Below, in pieces: positions 23,891 through 33,250 of a stretch of 64,000 nt of DNA (position 1 is the stretch's first letter; each line of letters starts with the position of its first letter). Below the pieces are notes generated by a model that did not search any database, had not been told where the DNA came from, and saw only the letters and a list, made by a program, of their open reading frames with translations. The position numbers and the translations under genes are program-made. Location: contig VFFE01008521.1 in the NCBI GenBank assembly GCA_008921705.1, positions 542,672-606,671 of the forward strand, given 5' to 3'. This stretch comes from Burhinus oedicnemus. Its lineage: Eukaryota; Chordata; Aves; Charadriiformes; Burhinidae.

Positions 23891-25782
23891 AAGAGATAGA
23901 AGCCAGGCTTAGAAAAAGAAAATTCCCCCACTGGGAAGCTAATGACAATTGCAGACCTCCAAGGAAGGAATGAATCTAAGAGTAAGTGAGCTTTTCTGTC
24001 CAGAATCCATTGCATTTCTAGTCAGTTCAAAACCTCTTTTATACATAGGGGACAGTTTTTGCATGTTGTGTGGGAAATAAGGAAATGGGTTTATTTTTCT
24101 TCTTTTGCCTGCTCTCCACATACACTAGCGAGTTTATGGGCAGGTATTTGAGGATAAATGGATTGCCTCTTTCACACAAAGGTTTTAAATAAAACGTCTC
24201 TTTTCTGACTAAAAAGTAGGTTAGTCAATTTTTAGTGGCTTTCTCCTTCCACTGAAAATCATCAGCTTATATTTGCTGTAAAAATGACACTATCATCATA
24301 ACAGCTCCTTCTGTTGGGATTCACTGCACCATTTAGACCAGATAGCAGTGTAAAGTCCTAATGGAGAAATAAACATTTGAGCATCTTTCCTGATACCATA
24401 ATTGCCACATTTAGGTGCTGCTGTATGTGAAAACACAAGTACATAGAAAATTTCCTTGTTCACTCCATATGCTAGAAATTTTACCATCCTGCCTGCATAT
24501 GTTGTTTGTTTTATATATGTGTGTGTGATATACACTGAAGCAAAAGTTTCCTTTTTCTTGATGTGGAGGTGGAGATGCTTTGTGACATAAAATGTAGCTC
24601 CGTTCCTGTTGCCTCTTGGAAGGAAAAACTCACATAAAAAACCCTCAAAAACTGCTGAGAGAAAAGCCAAGGAAAAATGGCAGCAAGAAACTCTGAAGCT
24701 GGAAGTGTTAGCAAAGTGATGGTAGCAGAGATGAAGTGTCAAAGGAAGATATGACAAATCTGGTATGCAGTGCTCAAAACTCCTTGATGTTGTTTGGTAG
24801 GAGGCATAGTCATAGTATGTTCCAGAGATTTTTATTCTGTACCGGGACACCTGGCCAGCCCTCTTGAGCCTCTGCAGTCCCTGCCAGGGAAAACCCGTCG
24901 CTGTAGTTGGGATGTGCAGGCACAGCTGGGAAGCTCAGATGCTAACACAGGTGACCCTGGGATGGGGCCCATCTACTCATTTTGCCGGGTTAACACCCTC
25001 AGCACCTTGGGTGAGAGAGGTACTTACAGCAGCCCCTGTCATGTCGTAGCATCTCTCTGGCAGAGTGCTTGGCTGCAATGGCGGTGAAGTTTGGCTTTCA
25101 GAAAGGGGGGGTTCAAATGTGTTCTCTGTTGCAGACACATATTTAGGATAAGTTTAATGTAGATGCCCTATGGAAAGAACTTGACTTGATAGATCAAAGT
25201 AGGGAAAAGGGTGCTGGGAAAAAAACCCCCACTGAATTACCCTGACAAAGGGCACTTCTAACGTTAGGAGGTCTGGGTTTAGGAATGTACAGATTGGGGA
25301 ACATATTTTGTTGACCTCTTCTCCCAGAGTAATTGAAAATTATTCAGCTCTGCTGAGTGTTACTGCCAGTAGCTTCTGCTTCATATAATTGAGTTCTCTA
25401 CCCTCAATTTGTTCGCCTGTGTTTCAGGCTTTGAAAAAAATAGTATTTAACCTTTTATTGTTTATTCAGACTTATTTACAGAAAACAAAAGTCTCTGTGG
25501 CTGTCTGTATCAACTATGCACATTTTTGCTGATCTCTGGAATGAGGTGAGTGTCAATAAAAAGCAGCTCAAAACCTCTTTCTTCCAGGGTTATTACTAAC
25601 AGTGTAGACAGTCTTGAATCATATTGGATGTCCCTGATTATGTTAGCATGTGGAATGGATATGGCCCCATTCCCCCCATAGGACTCAACATGTATTTGTG
25701 TCAGGCAAACATACCTTGTGGGGCAGGTGCTTGCAATTACTGTGTCATCTGTGTTTGGGATTTCACCTGAAACAAGTATTTA
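23891..25782. other. Non-coding stretch, no gene seen
   Basis: The longest frame (24,296-24,850, minus, 184 codons) has no recognisable domain or motif, with a Cys/His/Phe-rich translation typical of random AT-rich frames. A GC-richer patch at 24,840-25,090 holds overlapping frames on one strand, also unrecognised. Confidence 0.5.
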
Positions 25783-25898
25783 AAAGATGGGTAGATGTGG
25801 TGCTTAGGGACATGGTTTTGTGGTGGTTTTGGCAGTGTTAGGTTAATGGTTGGACTCAATGATCTTAAAGGTTCCTTCCAACCTAGATGATTCTATGA
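25783..25898 (+). mobile_element. CR1 LINE, short 3' end
   Basis: The text 'GATGTGGTGCTTAGGGACATGG' is the conserved last ORF2 segment (the D-V-x-L-R-D-M-V motif; here the frame reads WVDVVLRDMVLW). It continues with 'GGTTGGACTCAATGATCTTAAAGG', 'TTCCTTCCAACCTAGATGATTCTATGA'. This is the canonical CR1 terminus including ATTCTATG. The copy is only about 115 bp, consistent with the strong 5' truncation typical of CR1 insertion. Confidence 0.9.
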
Positions 25899-28757
25899 GA
25901 AATCCTAAAAGGTAAAAATATTAGAAAAGTGGTATTTTAAGTGTCTTGATCTTAGAGAAAATCTCATTTGCAAGTGGAATCCATTGCTCAGGTAGGGAAC
26001 TTCCCAATGTGAAGTTCAGTGTTGCGACAGCTCTGGCTGATGAGATGGGTGGGATTTTATTAGATCATATGCATCTAGCTTGGGTTTTGCCTCATTGCTG
26101 TCTTCTCTTCCACCATGTTTAAGAAGATGCTTTGTACCTCTGCGCAGCTGCTTTAGAGCTCAGAGAGCCTCTTATGCAGCCTGCCTTCCACCTCTTTTAT
26201 TCTTGTATGTATAGCCAAATTTTTTGATGCGTAAATCTCAGGATGACTTCTCAGTGGAAACAAGGTAGGTATATTGGTTACATTACACACAAAGCTTCAA
26301 GCAGCACTGATTTTATTTACTAGTAACTGATCCAAATGACTTCATTTTTCTAAAGTCTTGACACCTCTTCAAGGACAATTTCTTATTCTGTGGACCGATG
26401 TGTGCTCCCAGCCTGCCAGTGACTCCCTGTGCAGTGCTGGTGTTACCAGCACTGATGGGTAACTTCTGACTAGCATATCATGTGTGATAGAGACATTTTT
26501 AATGTAGGTCCATGGTGACCTTGCATTTTTTATTCTTCAGTCTTGCTCCTTAAACTGAGCACCAGGCAGCAGGCTCCTTGTATTGGGCTACCTGAGAAGG
26601 CAGGCGGTAGGTTTGCAGTCCCTGGCAGGAGATTAAAGAGGGCTTAGAGAGGACTGAGGGCAGGGAGCTGGGGAAAATCAATGTAGATGTGGATGTCAGC
26701 GAGAGGGGTCCATCATGTTGCCTGGAGAGTGATCTGGGGTAAGAACCCAAGAGCTTTTGTTCTGCCTACAACAGCTCAAATTCCTCAAGGCGTGAACCTG
26801 TGCAGGGAGGACCTGTTCCTTGCTCTAGGGTCTCTGACATCTTGCAGCACAGCTGATGAGTTGGGTCCTCATCCCGTTGGCTAGTAATACGCAAAAGCAG
26901 AAAACAAAGTCTTTATTGCAGGCTGTTGAGGTGCTGTGGAGCTATCATCATTACTGAGGAAAATCAGTGATAACCAAATGGTGTGTGACCCCCCTTCCCA
27001 GGCATATGCTTGCCCTACAGACCTTCACAGTGGGCTTGGCAGCCCGGAGGCACACCCACTGCCCAGAACATGGGACACGCGGCTGCTGTGGACTCCTCTG
27101 TGACTGCAATGCAGTATCAAGTGTTTTTGCTGGCTTGTAAAACCAATGATTTCAGGACTTATTTTTGCCATCTGTGGCAAAGGGAACACATATAAGCCAT
27201 GGGAGTGTACTTACGGAGTGGGGAATACAGAAGGAAAAGCTTGTGCTTTCTCCTTCAGCCTCTGATTTCTGTGCTTTTAGCTTTTCTAGTGCATAGGGCA
27301 TGTCCTGTGGCAACCTTCATGGTCAGGCACAGCAGCTTTTGGTGCTCTGAAAAGAAAATTATGACTATCCTCAACCTTTACTTTTCAGAATAAATCTTGT
27401 CCAGAATAGCTCTATTGTTCCTCACACAGTAGAAAACTGTTGGCTTTCCATGACTTTGGCAGAGTTGTAATATCTCCGAGGGTGTGATTTTGCCTGAGAC
27501 TTGTGTCTGTGAATAACCTTTCATAGGTAGTGATCTTGCAAACATTCTGGCATGTCAGTGTTCTTACAGGTTTTTCCATGCATGACTGTTGGAACTGAGG
27601 GCTTAGGCACAGAGACGTTATTGTTTGCAAAGGTGGTCATTTCCCAAGTGTAAAGTCAAAAACCTGTGTTCAATCTGGACTGTTTTCTACAGTTCTGGAG
27701 GTTTATCAAACTATAGAACTTCCTTAATAGGACTGTGTGTAGTTGTTTCAGGGAGACTCTCCTGTCTGAACAAATTAATGTTTATTATATTTTAAAATTA
27801 AAAGGAAATTGGACTTGTTTTTGCAAAGATGACCATAAGTCTCTTGGTTTTTTTGGCAAATGGATAGACAATGTATTTGTGTACAACGTTCTTCACGTAC
27901 ATGCACTTCCTGATGGGAAAAAATAATCCAAGCCTATAGTTGTGCAGTTCTTCACTGCCACTTGATAAGAGGACAGAACCTTATATAAACACATATGTAC
28001 TAATAAATAGTAAATACAGGCATGCCAGTTTCATGTTGCTCTGACTCTGGAGTGTTTATCATTGTCTGGCATGCTTCTTTCATTGCCTTGCCCATAATCT
28101 CCTACAGTCACAGGAAACACCTATAGGAAATAGACTGGCCATAGGATGAAAAGATCACAGTCATCTCAGCCATTCATTACTGCCTGTCATATTAGAAGAA
28201 CTGAGGTTATGACAGAGTTTCCTCCTTAATCAGCTGGAAGAGAAGGATCCTCCCAGGCGGGTGAAATACCACTTACTTTCCTCTTACAAAATGGAATGAT
28301 TTTGAGCAGTGCCAAGCCATTAAAGATTTCACAGTGCTGTGGAAAGGTTGTAAGAGGCCACTCTGTTGGTGACACAAGCTGGGTGAGTTTAAAGGCCAGA
28401 TCCTCAGCGGGTGCAAACTGGCACCCTTCAGTTGACATCAGCTGAATGATGGAGCTCCCGATACACGCCAAGGAGCCTTAGAGAATTAGGCTCAACCAGA
28501 GTCCCTGCAGTGCTGCAATTACTGTTTTACTTTCTCAAATATCATTCCAATAAGTTCATTGGATTTGATTAATTTTTTTTCTTGTTCTGTTAGTCAGTGT
28601 GATCCATCAGAATCTGATTTCTTCCACTGCAGTACAGCATATTTTCAAGCCCATATCTTTCTGTTCAGCCTGCTCACTAAGCTGGGCACAGTGAAGACAT
28701 GCTCTGAATACATCTAGGTTCCCATTGAAATAATGTCGGAAATTCTACAGTGGTTTG
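25899..28757. other. Non-coding stretch, no gene seen
   Basis: No repeat family or gene recognised. Frames are all under 85 codons. Composition is near average for the window. Confidence 0.5.
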
Positions 28758-28805
28758 CTTTCTTTCTTTCTCCTTTCTTTTTTTTTTTCTTTTCTTTTTT
28801 TTTTT
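28758..28805. repeat. CTTT-rich pyrimidine tract
   Basis: A 48-base run of only C and T on the plus strand begins as CTTTCTTTCTTTC and degenerates to T-rich text with single C interruptions. It is an imperfect microsatellite of the same unit type as the large tract at 51.7 kb. Confidence 0.85.
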
Positions 28806-29149
28806 AATCTAATCACAAGCCATGGAAACTTTTTATGACCTGTTTTGATACCTGGAAGTACTATGAAGCTGTTGCTCATGATACAGTTTGGGTTGAGCCT
28901 GGTTGGTAGGAACAGGTTGAAAGAAGTAATCGAAATAAAAGTGCCTGGCCTTTTGGACCCAAAATTGGTTGGCTTGCCAGTCCCAATTCATTTATCTCAC
29001 AAAAAAACTGAACAGAAAAAAGTGCTCAGCAAATTCCTATCAGTTTCACAGGGGTCATTTTCTTCTCTGGCTTCCACTAAGGATATCATTATGCTCTTTA
29101 ATCCTAACCCAGTCCTAACCTGCTCAGCTTTCTAAATAGTTAGTTTAAT
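28806..29149. other. Non-coding stretch
   Basis: A 96-codon plus-strand frame (28,845-29,135) is present but matches no family I know and lacks splice or start context. I see nothing else. Confidence 0.45.
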
Positions 29150-29340
29150 TAATCCCCTGTCTTTCTGTGCTATGTATTGCAAGTGAGATTTTGATGCAAA
29201 GCATCGCTAAATTAATTAGTTTTGGCCCTGATCCACCAGATTTAATGGGGATGTTTGCACGTTCAAAGGTAGACAACTGTTGAAGTGCCTCATTGAATGG
29301 GGCACTTCTCCTTTAATGAGAAGGGGCTAGGCGGCTTGGC
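29150..29340. promoter_or_regulatory. Dyad-rich candidate regulatory or structured element
   Basis: A 27-base near-perfect palindrome spans 29,282-29,308. The arms are GAAGTGCC (29,282-29,289) and GGCACTTC (29,301-29,308), with inner arms CATT and AATG around a single G at 29,295 and one mismatched pair (T29,290 with G29,300, a G-U wobble if transcribed). The right arm also overlaps a second inverted repeat, CTTCTC (29,305-29,310) with GAGAAG (29,318-29,323), so two pairings compete. Upstream are GATGC-AAA-GCATC (29,193-29,205) and AATTAATTAG. There is no open frame. The function is unknown; the symmetry is directly visible. Confidence 0.45.
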
Positions 29341-31129
29341 CTCTGGCTGCTGTATGAAGTTAGCAGCAGTACTTACTGTGTCAGCAGACAACTTCTGCTC
29401 CTGGTAAGCCATGATGATATTTTAGTTATATCTGGTACAGAAGTGGAATACCTTGAATAATCTTCATCTTATTTTCTGCCTTCTTCTTCTGTATCTCTGT
29501 GTTATCTCATATTGAAGATGTTTCCACTGAATTTGTTGTGTTCTCCATGCACATCTCAAGAAGCACTCTGGTTAAAGCCATGTAATCTCTCGCTTGAATG
29601 GTTTAATCAACAAGAGCTTAGATGTTAGATTTTTAACAGAATTAATCCTGCCTGTTCATGGACCGATATTGTTGATTTGATTCTTGGTCAGCATCTTACT
29701 GTTACCTTGTAAACTGAGATTAAAATGGATGCTATCTTTGGGTTGTTGCAGGACAATAGTGTATTCCACATCAATGGTTACCACTTGTCAACTTTCCATC
29801 AGTGTGCATGTAAGGGAGAGGGAGGGCAAACATTGCCAACCCGGCTTTGGTTCCTGTGGCTGTTTAGGGTACACCATTCCACTGAGCAGCTGAAGCTCTA
29901 TGTCCTCCTTCAGTAAAACTCTGGCCCTGCTGAAATTCTGAGTATTTCCCATCCACTTCACTAAAGCCAGAATTTCATTCTGTGAATTTTCATGGGCTTT
30001 TCTCACTATGGGGGGATGCTTGTGCCCAGCAGTATGTGCTGCTGAGATTCAACACACAGTGTTGCAAAGCTTTTTAAACAGCGGCTCTTGCAACAGTGTC
30101 TTGGTATTTTGCCCTGGCTGTGTAAGATGCTGCTTGAGTTTCACAGGTGTATGTTATAGGTGAGGCACTATAAGACGCTGAACTCAACAGATAAATCACA
30201 GACCATGAGTTTTGTCCTTGGGTTTGGAGGATGAAAACCAAAATGACTAAGGCACAATTGCAACCTAGTTTGTGAATCTAGTGTCAGCAAATGTGACTTG
30301 ATCCAGCAATCCGAACTGCCAGGTGGGGAACTCTAGCTTTACTGTTTTTTATTTCCTAGTACCCTGGGTTTCCAGGTAACTGAGGTGGATAACATCACAA
30401 CTTCAGGATGACCTTTCTGCTCAAGGCAATAATGATCCAGTGCTTCGTTTTGGGAAGACAACTCTGAAACATTGGGACACTGAGGTCCTGCCTGACTCAT
30501 ATGGCAATTCAGATTTCCATCAGAGCCTTGGGAGTGTAGAAGTTCATCTTGGAAACCGAGGCCTTTGCCCACTACTGAACAGTCTTGCTGGGAGAATTCT
30601 GTTTCCCCTCCAAAAAGAAGCAATAATGTCATGGTGCTGCTGTGGGTGAGGGCATGCTGCTTGGGACAGAGTAGTAAACCCCTGGTTGTCACAGAATCAT
30701 TCTCCAGCAGCAATGACTTTAAGCTGTGGTCTTTCCCAGCATGACTGACTTAGTCCAGGACTACTGCAGCAACCTGCTGCTTTTTGACTGACCTAAAAAC
30801 AAATGAAAAATGCATCTCTGTACCCTTAATGGTTCCTAACTGTTCCCCTTGGTCAGATGCATGCATGCGTAACTTCACTACTTTTAGCTTTAGGTTGTGC
30901 TCAAGTGGTAAAGAAGCAAACACTCAGTGGAGTCAAGGTGCAAACCAGCCTGGAGAGAGGCATTTCAAGGAATCACAGCCAAATATTGCAAGACTTTTTT
31001 CTCCCTTGTTCTGAAAGACATATGAGCAGCAGTATAGTATCTGTCCAAAAAAGCCACCATCCATCCTGAATGGTTGTTCACATAAATAAAAGTTTGTGGG
31101 CCCTGTGCTACACACATCCCATTTCTATG
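29341..31129. other. Non-coding stretch, no gene seen
   Basis: Overlapping frames on both strands at 30,339-30,713 (up to 124 codons) are unrecognised. A 6-bp inverted repeat CAACAC/GTGTTG with a 3-base spacer lies at 30,050-30,064. There is no named repeat. Confidence 0.5.
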
Positions 31130-31660
31130 ATAATTATGATTTTATTTGATTGACTCCCTTTTCCACGAGGCGCCCAGGCCCCGCTGGCTCCCCAGGCTGG
31201 CATGACAGGACTCTCATCTTCTTCCCCAACCCCAGGATCCTGACCTGAAGTGGCCCACATGGAGGAGGCCGTTTCCCTGGGCCAGACCAGGGCGGCGTGG
31301 GCAGAGCCAGCCCCGGCGCCCAACACCAGCGCGCATTTGAGGCGAGAACTGGGGTAATGAATACGTGGCAGCCTCCGGTGGGAGCCCTGCCACTGTTAAA
31401 TTTGTAGCCAATTAGCCGTGTTGCACAATTCCAGCAGAGTAACACCAGTCTCTATAGACCCGGTATAGAGAGAGAAATTAGTTTAGACAAATACCTCTTA
31501 ATCCCTTGTTCTTGGCTGGTCTGGAGCGCCTACCGCTAAGTGCTAATAGCATTGGGAAATCCCAATTCCCAGTGTCAAGGGCTTAGAAGAATCAGTCTAT
31601 TAAAGGGAGACATTTATTTTGCATTAGCTTTGATCAGCGGCTCCTAGGTGAAATCTCCTT
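31130..31660. promoter_or_regulatory. Dyad-rich candidate conserved element flanking CpG island B
   Basis: This block abuts the second CpG island. A GC-rich first half (31,150-31,340) is followed by a stretch containing CCAATTAGCC (a CCAAT plus homeodomain core near 31,408-31,417) and three exact dyads. These are TCTCTATA/TATAGAGA (31,449-31,471, 7-base spacer), TGCTA-A-TAGCA (31,541-31,551) and ATTGGGA-AA-TCCCAAT (31,551-31,566). Further on is TTAGCTTTGATCAGCGG, holding a TCF/LEF-type CTTTGATC. No frame is coding-like. Its position next to an island suggests a proximal enhancer or bidirectional promoter element. That is inference. Confidence 0.5.
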
Positions 31661-32435
31661 AAATAACTAAACCGCGCGGCCTGCCGCTCGGGGGGACCCG
31701 GGCTCCACACCGGGGGGCCGAGGGAGAGGGCGCCGAGGCCGCCTTCCGCCGGGCGTCGCCCCGCGGCAGCAGCCGCCTGCCCGCGGTGGGCACCCACGGA
31801 AGCCCGCGCTGCCCGCGGGAACGGGGGCGGGAAGGAGCTTGCCGCCTGTGAGCCGGGCCGGGCCGTGCGCTGAGGTGCGGTGCCAGCCGAGGCGGCGGCG
31901 GCGATGGCGGCGGCGGCGGTTGGGCGATCTCGCGCTGCCCCCCGGCGGCCGTTAACGGCCGTGCTGCCGCCCGCTGCCCCGCGCCGGGGCCGGCTGCGGC
32001 CCGGCGGCGCCGCCCCGCCCGGCTCCCCGGTACCGTCGCCGCTCCCCGGCAATTTGGCAAGGGCAGGGCTGGATCCCCCGCCCCGCCGCGGCCCGGAGCA
32101 GTCTCGCCGCCGCCGCCGCTCGGAGCCCGTCGCCGGGTCACTGCGGCGACGCTGAACGGGGCGGCGAGGCGGTGCGTCCCCCTAGGTCGAGTGGGCGCTG
32201 CCGGCGGGGCAGCGGCTTCGTGCCTTCTGCCTTCGGGCGGGGGAAGCCGGTGCCTTGGAGGGAGGGCGGGAGCCCACCTGGTCCGGCCGTGGGCAGCGGC
32301 ACTGGGAGCCGGTTGTGCCCCTCCGAGAGCCGTGACTCGCGGGAGGCCCAGGGAGCCTCAACCCACCCAGTGGGGAGCCGAGTGGGCCAAGCCAGCCAGG
32401 GGCCTTGGCCTTTCCAGCACCAGCCACCGGTAGCC
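31660..32435. promoter_or_regulatory. CpG island B, candidate internal promoter
   Basis: The sequence becomes abruptly CpG-dense from AACCGCGCGG (about 31,670) to about 32,340, then grades out. It contains GCCCCGCC- and CCCGCCC-type Sp boxes, GCGATGGCGG-type words near 31,902 (YY1-like) and two GGC-type triplet tracts. Vertebrate islands of about 0.7 kb usually mark promoters, including alternative first exons and lncRNA starts. Frames of 80-160 codons on both strands are Arg/Ala/Pro/Gly-rich compositional artefacts. One frame starts at ATG 31,880 and reads an alanine run followed by Arg/Pro-rich text, with no known domain. Transcribed strand unknown. Confidence 0.8.
31891..31919. repeat. GGC triplet tract
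   Basis: GGCGGCGGCGGCG, then ATGGC, then GGCGGCGGCGG form a short imperfect trinucleotide repeat in CpG island B. A related CCG run lies at about 32,105-32,119. Such tracts in 5' UTRs can vary in length. Nothing shows this one is transcribed. Confidence 0.85.
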
Positions 32436-32439
32436 ATTT

Positions 32440-33250
32440 TGAGCGTTAAAATGTCATCGTTGGAATGCAAATGCATCGGTGTTGCGAAAAAGCTTGAGTG
32501 GAATTACTCAACCAGCATTGCTCTACCCTGTCATGTCAGGTAGCTGGAGACTTTCTATGGTATTAAAGGATAATACCTTGCACCTGGGGCTGCCATGAGG
32601 AACAAGAGTGTATTTTTAAGATTCAGCCTCCCCATGTATTCTAGATGCAATTTGCCAAATGATACTGATGTATAAATAAGCTAACCATATAATAAAAGAT
32701 GAAAATTGTATGGGAAGCCCCCCGGACACAATTATTAGGCCCTTGTAACATTATAACATTACTTATGTGCTCCAGAAGCTTCTGGGACTGAGGGGAAATT
32801 GCACTGACACATGCAAAGTAACTTAGGAGTCGACCAGCAGTTTCAGATCCCAGAGTGGCATGCAGAGGAAAAAAATAATGTATTGCTCCTAAATACTAAT
32901 TATTTGCATGCACTGGGTCTTGGTCCATAATTGGAATGTGAGCAATCTGTCCATATAAAATGTAGCAATTTCTGTACTTATGTAAGTAGCTGTTATCTAA
33001 AAATTACATAGCTTACTACTGTGTTAACTTTATGACTGCTTCCTGGCATTGCTTGGACGCGTGGTACCTGCAGCAGGCACCTGCTGCGTGTCTGAATGCA
33101 TCAGGTACATCCTAGCATTTCCGTGACTTCAGAGGAATGTTAATAGCGTGACAGTAGCACAGCAGGCTTCGCGGAAGAGCGACGGGGAGGGAGGATGAGC
33201 AATGACGGTTACATTAGGGCCACTTTGTGAGTGTCTAAAATAAATTTACA
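32440..33250. promoter_or_regulatory. Motif-rich candidate enhancer downstream of CpG island B
   Basis: Directly after the island lies ATGCAAATGCAT (32,465-32,476), a POU octamer with a second overlapping half-site, close to the palindromic POU-dimer (MORE) arrangement. An 18-base dyad TTGAGT/ACTCAA (32,494-32,511) follows, whose left arm is part of an NKX2-type TTGAGTG. Later are repeated TAACATTA words (32,746-32,761), GGAATGTG (TEAD-like, about 32,933) and an exact GCAGCAGG-CA-CCTGCTGC dyad (33,070-33,087) containing the E-box CACCTG. Little of it is open reading frame. I infer an enhancer coupled to the island promoter. Confidence 0.5.

Noticed and set aside
24296..24850. 184-codon minus-strand open frame
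   Set aside because: No recognisable motif, signal peptide or domain, and no start or splice context. A frame of this length occurs by chance in 64 kb read in six frames.
31624..32155. Open frames of 91-160 codons in CpG island B on both strands
   Set aside because: All are low-complexity Arg/Ala/Pro/Gly text produced by GC-rich triplets. Frames overlap on both strands and match no known protein.
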